From positions 7,670,001 through 7,734,000 of the forward strand of contig NC_134970.1 of the NCBI RefSeq assembly GCF_965638725.1: a DNA stretch of 64,000 bases, given 5' to 3'. A program made the translations under genes and the position numbers. Positions 54,851 through 64,000 of this stretch are shown piece by piece. Each line of letters begins with the position of its first letter. Position 1 is the stretch's first letter. The notes under the pieces are model-generated. The model saw nothing but the letters and a program-made list of their open reading frames with translations, searched no databases and was not told where the DNA came from. This DNA is from Aptenodytes patagonicus. Lineage: Eukaryota > Chordata > Aves > Sphenisciformes > Spheniscidae.

Positions 54851-56060
54851 GGGTCCCCTCCACAGGCGTCCTCACGGAGGCATCTCTGCCTGGACCAGGA
54901 GACCCCCCCGCACCCCCACGGGGCAGCTTTCACCAGAGACACCGCAGAGGCCATTCCCTGCCCCCGGTGCTCAGAGTTTGGCCACGTCCCGGCGCACACA
55001 GCCAGGAGTCGGTCGCGCTCGGAGCTACCCGATCAGCTCAAGGCACGAACATGCCAGTCGGGGCGTTTTCCCCCAAACCCGCGGCAGGGCTGTGCCCGCT
55101 GGAAGGACGCGGGTACGCAGGGCTGCCAACGCGCCCCTGGGCAGCACAGTCCTGCCCGCCAGCCCCTCGCCACCACCAGCACCCCGAGGCGAGCCCGGCC
55201 TCGTCTGCAGCCGCCCCCCGCCCCGGCGGGGGTCCCCCGCCCCAGGCGGGCACCGGCCCCTCGCCCAGCGGCGGGGCGGGGCGCGGACCTCCGCGCCGCT
55301 GGTGGGGGGCGCGGCCCTCTGCCGGCTCCGCTCGGCTTCGTTCGGCTGGGCTCGGCTGCGCTCGGCTTTGTTCGGCTCGGCTGGGCTCAGCTGCGCTCGG
55401 CTCGGCTCGGCTCGGCTGCGCTCGGCTCGGCTGCACTCGGCTTTGTTCGGCTCGGCTGGGCTCAGCTGCGCTCGGCTTTGTTCGGCTCGGCTGGGCTCAG
55501 CTGCGCTCGGCTCGGCTCGGCTGCACTCGGCTTTGTTCGGCTCCGCTCCGCTCCGCTCCGTTCGGCTCCGCTCGGCTGCGCTCGGCTCGGCTCCGCTCCG
55601 CTCCGTTCGGCTCGGCTCGGCTCCGCTGCGGCCACAGCCCCGGCCCGGCCCCGCCTGAGGCGAGGGCGGGTGGCGGGCGCGGCGGAGCCGGTGGCCGTGG
55701 CGGGGGCTCCTCCCCTTCATTGGAGCGGTGGGCTGCCCGGTGGTCGCCAGCGCGGGGGCTGGCCGGGGGCCTCGCAGGCCGGCAGAAGGGCTGAGGAGGC
55801 GGCGGCGGCGGCGGCGGCATCTCCCCTCTCAGCAGGCTGGGGCGCTGAGCCGGCGTCCGCGGCGGGTCCCGGCCTTCCCCCGGCAGGCCCGGCGAGCCCC
55901 GGCCCCGCCCTCCCGCCCCCGGCGCTGCGGGAGCAGCAGGGGACTGCCTCCCGCCGGTGGCTGTCCGGCGGAGGCTGGGGGGCACCGGGGAGATGTGCGG
56001 GTGCGGAGAGAAACGCGTTTCCCCTGGCTGTACCCGCAGGGGCTGCAGGGACCCACAGCA
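54851..56060. promoter_or_regulatory. CpG island, probable promoter of the MAJIN-like gene
   Basis: Over 1 kb of very high GC and CpG content ending about 400 bases before the first MAJIN-like coding exon. It contains the CGGCT array (55325-55630) and a GGC triplet run at 55795-55819. It probably holds the transcription start and a non-coding first exon. A GT donor could not be fixed. Very long open frames on both strands here (up to 438 codons) arise because CpG-rich DNA lacks stops. Confidence 0.65.
55325..55630. repeat. CGGCT-type pentamer array
   Basis: About 300 bases of CTCGG/CTGGG/CTGCG/CTCCG/TTCGG pentamers, for example GCTCGGCTGCGCTCGGCT, with longer higher-order units of about 60 bases containing TTTGTTCGGCTCGGCTGGGC. 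It forms Ser-Ala-Arg-Leu repeats in translation, which I take to be artefact. Confidence 0.93.
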
Positions 56061-56440
56061 GCCGGGGGTGTCCCTCCCAGCGTGGTGTCGGTCACGGGCT
56101 GCAACACAGGCCTGCCGGGGCTGTCTTGCCAGCCCGCGGGGCAAGAGGCCTGTAAAGCTTCAGGGACGGTGGCAGTGACATGTCCGGAGCAGTGCAGCTG
56201 AAGGCGGGTAGCCATCAGCTCGGAGTCTGTCCTCTAACCCTGCTCAAAAATACCCTGCTTGATTGGAACGGACACTGAATCAGCGGTTTTCTGACTTGTG
56301 GGAGATCCTGGTAGGAAACGTGTTCTCTCTGCAAATGTCCTCTAGAGGAAAAACTGCGTGTAATCTTTTCTTCTCGTCTGTCAGAATGAGATGTGGTGAA
56401 GGGTTTTAGTAATTTACCTTTGACTCTCCTCCTTCCCTAG

Positions 56441-59400
56441 GCTGGCATTCAGGGAGAAAGAACGATGTCATTGAAACCACTTACCTGTCCCTTGCCTGAA
56501 ACAAGCTTTCTTCACGCAGGCAGGCTTGTGTACAAATGTAAAATCTGGTATGGCAACTTCAGCAGGTAAGCATGTTAAAGCTGAAAAGTCAGCCTGCAGT
56601 TTGATGACTGCAGGTAGCAGGGAGTTAATAGGAGACCCTAAATTCAGATCTTGGGAGCTCCTCGTTTCCTGCCTGCTTTCACTGGCCGTGAAAGTGGTCA
56701 CTTAAAAGTTGCTACTGCACTTGCATACGCTGAGCATTGGCCTAAGAGAGTAATCTGAGCTGTAAAAAACACTCCTATTTCACTGCCATGTGCGGATTTT
56801 GTGCTTCAGTGGAAAAAGAGGCTGTTTTTGCTGACAGTATTTTGAAATTTTGTGTTTAACTGGGAAGCTCCAGAGCCTTTGTAGTTGTTTAACCCCTGCT
56901 GGCAGCTAAGCCCCACACGGCCGCTCACTCACTGCCCCGCAGTGGCATGAGGGAGAGAATCGGAAGGGTAAAAGTAAGAAAACCCGTGGGTTGAGATGAA
57001 GACGGTTTAACAAGTAAAGCAAAAGCCACGCAAGCAAGCGCAGCAAAAGAAGGAATTCATTCACTACTTCCCATGGGCAGGCAGGTGTTCAGCCACCTCC
57101 AGGAAAGCAGGGCTCCATCACGCGTAACGGTTACTTGGGAAGACAAACGCCATCACTCCAAACATCCCCCCCTTCCTTCTTCTTCCCCCAGCTTTATATG
57201 CTGAGCATGACGTCGCATGGTATGGAATATCCCTTTGGCCAGTTTGGGTCAGCTGTCCTGGCTGTGCCCCCTCCCAGCTTCTTGTGCCCCTCCAGCCTTC
57301 TCAGTTGGTAGAGCATGGGAAGCTGAAAAGTCCTTGACTAGTGTAAACACTACCTAGCAACAACTAAAACATCAGTGTGTTATCAACATTGTTCTCACCC
57401 TAAATCCAAAACACAGCAGTGTACCAGCTACTAGGAAGGAAATTAACTCTATCCCTGCCGAAACCAGGACACCCCCCAGCCTGCTCGCTGGTGGGGTGGG
57501 GTGAGAAGCAGCAAAGGCCTTGACGCTGTGTAAGCACTGCTCAGCAGTAACTAAAACATCCCTGTGTTATCAGCACTCTTTTCAGCACAAATCCAAAACA
57601 GAGCCTCATGCTAGCTACTGTGGAGAAAATTGACTCTATCCCAGTCAAAACCAGTACAGCCTTGGAGCTCTGTACTCAACGTATGTGCTTATTTCTTGGG
57701 CTGTCTGCTGTTAGCGATGTGCCTTTCTCTGGCCTTGCAATCTGGCACTCGAGTGTGGGCGTAGGAAGAGTCTTTGGAAGCTCTTACTGGCTGCTGGCAG
57801 CAGATGTTTGTTGTGCTCTCGGGATTTTTTCTCTCAAGGTTCCCTTTCCACTGCCACTCCTGTTTCAGATGTGTTTGTGGCAAACCTGTCCTGTTGTTTT
57901 GAAACAGGACAGCGTGCCTCTCCTTGCAGGCGGAGGGGCTGAGCAGGACTTTTCGCATAACTGCTTGTCTCAGTTTCTGGAAGGCACTGTAGTGGCAAGG
58001 CTGAGAAATGAGAGTGAAGGGAGCGTATTTTAGTCTGTGGTACCACAGGCATGCAAGGAAGAGAAAGGAAAACAGCCTTTGGGTGTGCAGGGGACAATGA
58101 ATAGGAGGGTTGTGGGAGGTAACAGTTGTGTGGTAAGCCTCAGATAGGAAGTCCTAGTTAGTAGCCAGCAAAGTAACGAAAGCACAGGGTGCTGAGTGGT
58201 CTGGTGAGATGGGGGAGATGCCAAACAAGAAAAGAGGGTGATCTTTCAGAGGTGAAAAAAAGACTTTCCCTGAGGGTATTGCCCTGGAGGAATCTGCTTG
58301 TGTCTGCTGGTCACATTAACACAGAGATGATGGGCAAGTGCTTTTGCGAGTGGGCAAAACCTTGACCAGCTCACTCAAGGAGCTCTGGAGCTTTTAATTT
58401 GAGAGGGGACTCAGAATCCTGGAGGCTGCGGGCTATAGTAATCACAGAAGTTTGAGCTACTCTGGCACAAGAAGATGGAGCTGCTCAGGTTTAAGGGTAG
58501 TATTCCAAACCAGGTGCTTATAGATCGTGTCCTGCTGAAGGAGTGTTCTGTAGAGCTCAAACTTGGTCTGAAAGTTGAGGATTTGTTGCTGTGTCAGCCT
58601 CTGATAAATAATTAATAATGATGGTATTCATAAATAGTAATTAAAAAAACCCCAAAGCAGTGGCTCAGCATAATCTGGCTCCCTGTGTACATCCTTCAAG
58701 GCTGTGATCGTCAGCAGACAGCAGTTCAAGGTTGATGCCCTCAAAGGCTTTTGGAAGGTCTTGTAAACTTGTTGAGGTTAAATCTCTTTTCAGATGGTGG
58801 CAACCATGCTGAAACTGAGATCCTTTTGAGTCAGCAAGTATCCCTGCTGATAAGAGAAACAGACCAGCATTGTGCCATCCCGACAACCCTGTTTTCATGC
58901 CAGTGAGGTTGCGGCAGGACTAAAATGCCATAGGCAATGACTCAAGCATCTGCCTGTAGAGTGGCTTTATGAGTGGGAGTGGATTTCCTTTTGCAACCAG
59001 ACGTGCACAGCCATTGCCAGAGCCTGGGTTTACTCTGGAAGTGACTGCTGTTAGCTGCAGAAGAACTGAAGAGAATGCGCTATGAACATCATGCCAATTA
59101 GGCTGTCTCCAGACCTGAAGCTACATTAAATGTCGTGCAACGCTGGTCTCCTTTTTCCTTTGTAGCAGTAGGCCGGCTCTTTGAAATTCTGCTGCATGAC
59201 TTTATTTTGGGATGAAGAGAAACGCAATTGTTTCTTTAGCTTTGCTTATTAGCATTTTGCTGGAATAGCGTCAGATCCAGGAGGATTAACCTTCCTCCTT
59301 GTTTTGTTCTCTGTGTTGATTTTGGAGAGGAAGATCAACATGGTCAAACATATAGCAAAAGCAACTCCTTTTACAGCGAAACTCGTGAAACTCTTCCCCA

Positions 59401-61392
59401 TCGTGTCATGGTTTGTGGTGAATACAGGTTGCTTATTGAAAGCATCTGGATTCACTCCCAGTTCATAAGAGAGAGTAAAGGAGTAAGTCCCAAGTGCCTG
59501 CATAGCCTTATGCCCAAAGCAATGCTGTCGGTTAGCCTGCAGATTTGGGAAGTGAAACTCCTTTTGCCCACAATAAGATGGTGACCGATCTGAGGACAGG
59601 TTCCCAAAAGAACATTGAAAGACTTGCGAGAGCTGATCCCAGCTGATCGTAGAGCTGATTGCCTACCCGTGTGCGCAGGCTTTTGGTAGAGGAAGGCCGT
59701 CTTCACTGAAGGTCTCCTGAATCCCCAGAGAAAAACAAGTAACAATGAAGGTTCTTCCCTTAACGATTCAAAGATGACTCCGTTTTTGCATCTCTACACT
59801 CCAGGCTTAAAAGATAATAATCAACCCCTCCTCCCCAAGCTCCCCCCAACCCAACCAATGAATCCCCCCGCAGTCAGGTAGCAGCTCCGACATCCTTGTC
59901 CTGAGGCCCTGGGTGGTGCCTTGCTTTCTTCCATTCTTTCCACCGTTGTTTCCTCGTCACCACGGCAACGTCCCTTCCTGAATCGTACTTTTGTTTCCCT
60001 GCTGATTCATGAAGATTTCATGACCACAGCAGAAGTCTTGGGTGGGTGGTATCTGTCCTTCTGCTGCGGGGCGCTGTGTAATTCCTTTCATTAACTTGTT
60101 CCGTGTCAAGCAAGGAGAGAGCCTTTCTGAAGAGGAAGGAAAGTTCTCATCTCTGAGCAAGATCTGGCTGGGGCCCCTGAATGTGGAGGACATGAGAATG
60201 GCTGCCTACCAGAGCACAGACCAGAGAATAGTTGCATGCCATAATTCCTTACGCTCCACTTCATTTACTTATTTCCAAGGGACATTTGTGTGATTTGTTT
60301 ACTTTTTAATGGGTTCGCATTTTCTTTAAGACCTTCTCTCTCCCTGTGCGTTTTATTGTTGGCCGATACCTAGCAGCAAACAACTTTTGAGAAGATGGCT
60401 TACAAAAGATGTAGTTACTCTTTGGGAACGCAGTTTGATGCAGGCCGTACACAACTCCCAGCATCACAGGGCCTAGCTCCAATGCTGTGAAGGCCCGTTC
60501 CTCTGCAGGTTTGCACCGTGGAGGGGATTAAGGGACACGTCCTGCCGGTTCCGTCTTTTAGTCCCTTGAGCAGAATGGCATCGCGATAGCCTGGAAGACA
60601 GAGGTGCTTGGTCACAAACAATGAGTTCTGTTGTTGCCATCTTCTTCCTGAGACAGAAGAAAGCCCCTTCCATTCCCGAGGAAATGAGACAAATCTATTG
60701 CCTGCTTAAAAATGCTCCTGTTTCTTAATTTAAAAAAAATCTTCAGAGTACAGTAATGGCATTATAAATATTATTGAAGAAAACGTGCTGATTTCAATTG
60801 ATATGGAAAATTATGGTGTTACTAGAAAGGTCTTGAAAGGTGTTACGAGAACAAGTTTCCCGTTCGTAAAGCAGGCGTTTGTTGGGGCTGAATTACAGTT
60901 CCTTTGTAACTGAGTTGGGTCAATATTCAGAAAAAGAGGAATATGTTTATTTTTGAAACAGGTCAATCCTACATGTGTTTTGCTGGAAAAAAGGAGACTT
61001 CTTACATTTACAACTTCTTAAGTTTAAAAGCACACCTCCACTCTCCATAGTAATGCTTCTATGTTAATTCAAGATTAAGATGCTCATTCCCTTCAATTTC
61101 TATGAGTCTGTTAGTGCGGTGCACTCTAAGGTGATGGGAGGGAGCGGGGCGAAGAAGGGGAGGAAGAACAGCAAAATATCGCGAACCTGCTCTTCCATGA
61201 TTCATGCAAACTGTAAAGGAATTTTAAATTTTTCCCAAGCCTTGAAACTGTACTTGACAGTGGAATTGTGGCTGTATTGTTACTATTCTTCCTTCCTTCC
61301 TTTTTTTGGCCTCTCCAGGAAGCGATTCGAATAATCCCTGGAAATCTTGATGATTTACATCCATTTTCTACAGACCACTTCCCTATCTTTCT
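56441..61392 (+). CDS. MAJIN: MAJIN-like gene, partial (two exons recognised)
   Basis: MAJIN (membrane-anchored junction protein) works with TERB1 and TERB2 to fix meiotic telomeres to the inner nuclear membrane. Exon at 56441-56565: acceptor CCTTCCCTAG, ATG at 56465, 33 codons plus two bases, reading MSLKPLTCPLPETSFLHAG then VYKCKIWYGNFS, donor GTAAGC. It fits the MAJIN N-terminus as I recall it. Exon from 61319 to about 61392: acceptor CTCTCCAG, reading EAIRIIPGNLDDLHPFSTDHF, which fits the next conserved block. The intervening short exon (the acidic GEEI... block) and all later exons, including the C-terminal membrane helix, were not found. Several substitutions at usually conserved positions (F to L or C, R to W) suggest relaxed constraint or a decayed copy. 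The identity rests on memory of the family, without an alignment. Confidence 0.55.
56880..57471 (-). mobile_element. Solo LTR, same family as 2895-3447
   Basis: Same layout as the LTR at 2895-3447: GAGAGAATCGGAAGGGTAAAAG, CGTGGGTTGAGAT, a TATA-like CTTTATATGCTGAGCATGACG, the GGTCAGCTGTCCTGGCTGTG block and an end at ACCAGGACA. The middle differs: the ACT microsatellite is absent. It lies in the proposed MAJIN intron. Confidence 0.8.
57472..57659 (-). mobile_element. Abutting partial LTR of the same family
   Basis: Directly after the solo LTR the last 190 bases of a related LTR appear again (AAGCACTGCTCAGCAGTAACTAAAACAT ... ATCCAAAACA ... CCAGTACA). This looks like insertion of the LTR at 56880 into an older relative, with only one flank of the older copy kept. 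Confidence 0.7.
57660..58577. other. No gene seen (MAJIN-like intron)
   Basis: A plus-strand frame of 141 codons (57608-58033) has no recognisable domain and overlaps the LTR end, so it is not called. Confidence 0.4.
58578..60322. repeat. 1745-bp duplication, copy B
   Basis: Partner of 7065-8809 in direct orientation. It lies inside the proposed MAJIN intron and is therefore the more likely source copy. Confidence 0.95.
60323..61318. other. No gene seen (MAJIN-like intron)
   Basis: AT-rich intron-like DNA. I searched here for the short missing MAJIN exon (an acidic GEEI... block) and found none. Confidence 0.4.
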
Positions 61393-61399
61393 GTGTATC

Positions 61400-64000
61400 C
61401 TTTCTTTCCTACTCACAAAAGAAAAGATTCGATGACTTGTATCTGTTGGGCATTGCTTAATTCGACATTCATGTCTAGTAGTGTGCAGATCTTTCGCTGG
61501 AGTACAACTCCTTTGAGCTTTGCAGCTTTACGTTAGCTGAAGATCCTCCGCAGTTGTTGCCTTCACCAGAGAGAACTGATGTGAAAAGAGTGTTCTGCAG
61601 TGTTTTCAGATGAACACCCCTGCGTTCCAAATCAGACTTAGCCAGAGAAAATGAACGTGTCTATATAAAGTCCCAGGAAGGCCACCGAGTGCGATTGCAA
61701 GCAAAGCTAGCGCATTGCTCAGAAAGGTTAATAAAACGTAAAACACTCCTTACAGGCTCAGCAACGTTGGCCCACTAGTAGAGAAGACCGCAGTAGTTTT
61801 CTTGTAAGGTACACTAGGACTAAATCACATCCGTGAGACTCTGGGGACGGATTGTACCTGCAAAGCCGTCTTCAGTCTGTATAGGAAGAAGTTTGAGCTT
61901 GAACTTGAGAGAACAGGATAGTGTTCCCATGAAATCTTATGTTGCCTAGAGGGATGTTGAGTATAAAAGTTGTTCTTGGGTGGGAGCAAGCGTGAGTATG
62001 TGCTTACGTACCCACATAGATGGCGGCGAGAAGCAAAAAGCACCTCACAGAGTGAGTTTTACGAGGAGAAGTAGTTGAGGTGAGGTAGCTGGAAGCCTAG
62101 ACAGGCTTTTGAACACACAAAGCCTGCAGGATTGTCATGCAGTTATCCCAGTCCCGTCTTCAATGTAGTCTTTGTAGTCTAGAAATAAGGGTGAAGCAAA
62201 TGTCCTCCACGCAGTATTCCCCTTATTTTGCTCATCCCCCTTACTCCTTTGGGACCAGCCACCAGAGTTTTTCCTTCTAGCCTAAAGTTTACAGGGGCAT
62301 TTAGCTGCCGTCAGTCTGGCCTGCTCTCAAAAGACAGCGCTGTAAAAGCTTTGTGCCGTTGCACAGCATAGGCATAGAGAAGCTAATATTTGAATATTGG
62401 CATGCACAGGTTTTGCTGAGTGTAGTTTCCTGGGGATTTCACTTTTGGTATGTAAGTGCTGAGGCATTTGAGATTGGATTATTCTGGCCAGCAGCTTTAC
62501 TACAGGCTCCTCCTCCCAGATGTTCTTTCATCAGAGTGCACCAAGGGCCCAGCTAGCCTTCATCTCTTTCTTCCTGCCTGCGCAACTGGACAGAATTTAG
62601 CCATGTCTGCTGCATATTCTGCAGCTTATTAATTTGAATTGACAATAATTAAATTAAAGAAATGGTAACCGTTAATTAATGTTTCTGTTGTAGTTGCTGT
62701 AGTGTAAAGGGTTAAGAAGAAGTTACTCTCCTGATGCTCTTGTTGAAGAGAAAAGTAAGTTAGTTGAATGAGAGGCCTCTTCCGTCCTAAGGTGTGTCAA
62801 TTTGTGAATCAGATCAGGCCCTCTGGCATCATCTCCTGTGATTCTGGGTGCCCCGGAGTAATGAACACCCAGGCGTTTCCGCCTCCCAGTCTTGGAAGAC
62901 TGCCTTATTGCCACACCTCGTAATGACAGGCAAGAACGAGGTCGTCCTCTTCCTCTGTCAGAAGCTGGTATGTGTGATAGCAACTTACTCCTGTTACTGC
63001 CAGGACGAGAAAGTAGCCAAGAGCCTCTTCAGGCAGGAAGCACCCAAACAAACAAAGGCTCGTTGTTGGTTTGCTTCTCGAAAGCTCAGCTAGTTTTGCC
63101 TGCGTGCTTGAGGAGCGTTTGATTCACGAGTATGTATTTCTGGAACTTGGAAGTCCACCCACATGCTCAGCCAGCACTGGGCCCCGATGAGAACTGCAAG
63201 CTCAGAGGCCTGGCGCGATGAGTTGTCCTGCAATCTGTGTGTCGGGCTGTAGCGTAAATCTTAGTTAATCACCAGCTGTGGGAGTCCTTGAAGCCAAACT
63301 CAAACGACCAATTTCATCCCTTAAAGGAACCGATTGTGTCAGGTTTCATCTAGGCAAGTCTTGGGCTCCATCGCCAGTCCTCAGGATGTCAGTTTCTGCT
63401 AGCAAACGGACTGAAAGTATTCATTTTACCTGTTTCTTCCTGAGATCAGAGGCATGTAAGGAGACTGCTGTCTAGCGTCATCCGTTCTTGCACGCATGAG
63501 CTCCTTGGTGTCAGAACTGCCCCCCCAGGAAGGAGCGTCTGTAACTGTAACTGTTCTGTAACGTCTGTAACTGTGGCGGTTGTCATGTCAATTATGTTTT
63601 TTCCTCCCATTTTGAACTGTGAGGTAAATGTACTGATGCTACTCCTACGAATCCTAGTCCTTTTCAACTTTAAAAATAATTTTTAGAAGAATTACTTTTT
63701 GGTTAGGAAAGCTGATGAGGTTTTCTTCCTCGGGTTGGAAGAGCCTGGCACGTTGTTTCTTGTGGGAGGATGTCGGGACTGAAGGCAAATGCAGTCAAGG
63801 AAACACAACACTATTAATACACGTGACTGATGGGAGAGTGTCACCTGGCTGAGTGTTTCTTGTAATGCGTTACTAGTGTTTTTTCACAAAGTTCACACCG
63901 ACAGGTTGTATTTGCTCCCTTATACATCTGTTCAGTGTGGTGTGACTTTTGAAGCTTTACAAGAAGACGTTGTCAGGACTCCTGCTCCTTTGAAATGTCA
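61400..64000. other. No gene seen to window end
   Basis: AT-rich DNA with short frames only. Further MAJIN exons would be expected here or beyond the window on the plus strand; none could be recognised. Confidence 0.4.

Noticed and set aside
54839-56155. 438-codon plus-strand frame in the CpG island
   Set aside because: It translates the CGGCT array and CpG-rich DNA. Overlapping frames of 200-300 codons exist in other phases, so lack of stops is due to base composition.

Overview
The window reads as nuclear DNA from a bird. The evidence is two CR1 LINE copies, several avian-type LTRs, a gammaretrovirus-like endogenous provirus, short GC-rich introns, and a gene of the maestro heat-like repeat (MROH) type that is expanded in birds. 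No bacterial, organellar, tRNA, rRNA or CRISPR feature was found. Gene models were built by hand from open frames, splice sites, reading-frame phase and remembered family consensus. No alignment was run.

Layout. 1-6.7 kb: a GGAAA satellite, then gene-poor DNA with LTR pieces. 6.76-9.09 kb: a mosaic of three duplicated pieces whose other copies lie at 13.2, 58.6 and 18.6 kb. 9.98-17.0 kb, minus strand: a SUN-domain gene of the SUN3/SUN5 type; ten exons join in phase to about 356 residues. 18.6-20.5 kb: a pyrimidine-rich tract split by a CR1 element. 21.8-25.3 kb, minus strand: a provirus with gag, zinc knuckle and protease remains joined straight to the end of RNase H, flanked by LTRs that do not match. 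26.7-45.9 kb, minus strand: an MROH gene; 34 exons join in phase to about 1331 codons, and a short last exon ends next to a poly(A) signal. 49.45-50.2 kb, plus strand: decayed exons of a diaphanous-type formin. 51.2-51.9 kb: five copies of a ~145-bp repeat. 52.7-53.2 kb: a second CR1. 54.9-56.1 kb: a CpG island with a CGGCT array, followed by exons resembling MAJIN (56.4 and 61.3 kb, plus strand). An LTR pair and the second copy of the 1.745-kb duplication sit inside its intron.

By family knowledge, SUN3/SUN5 act in spermatid nuclear shaping, MAJIN ties meiotic telomeres to the nuclear envelope, and MROH2B is linked to sperm. The window may therefore be a germline-biased cluster, but this rests on family names, not expression data. 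The most unusual items are the duplication mosaic, the MROH C-terminus that stops early, and the co-location of SUN and MAJIN genes.
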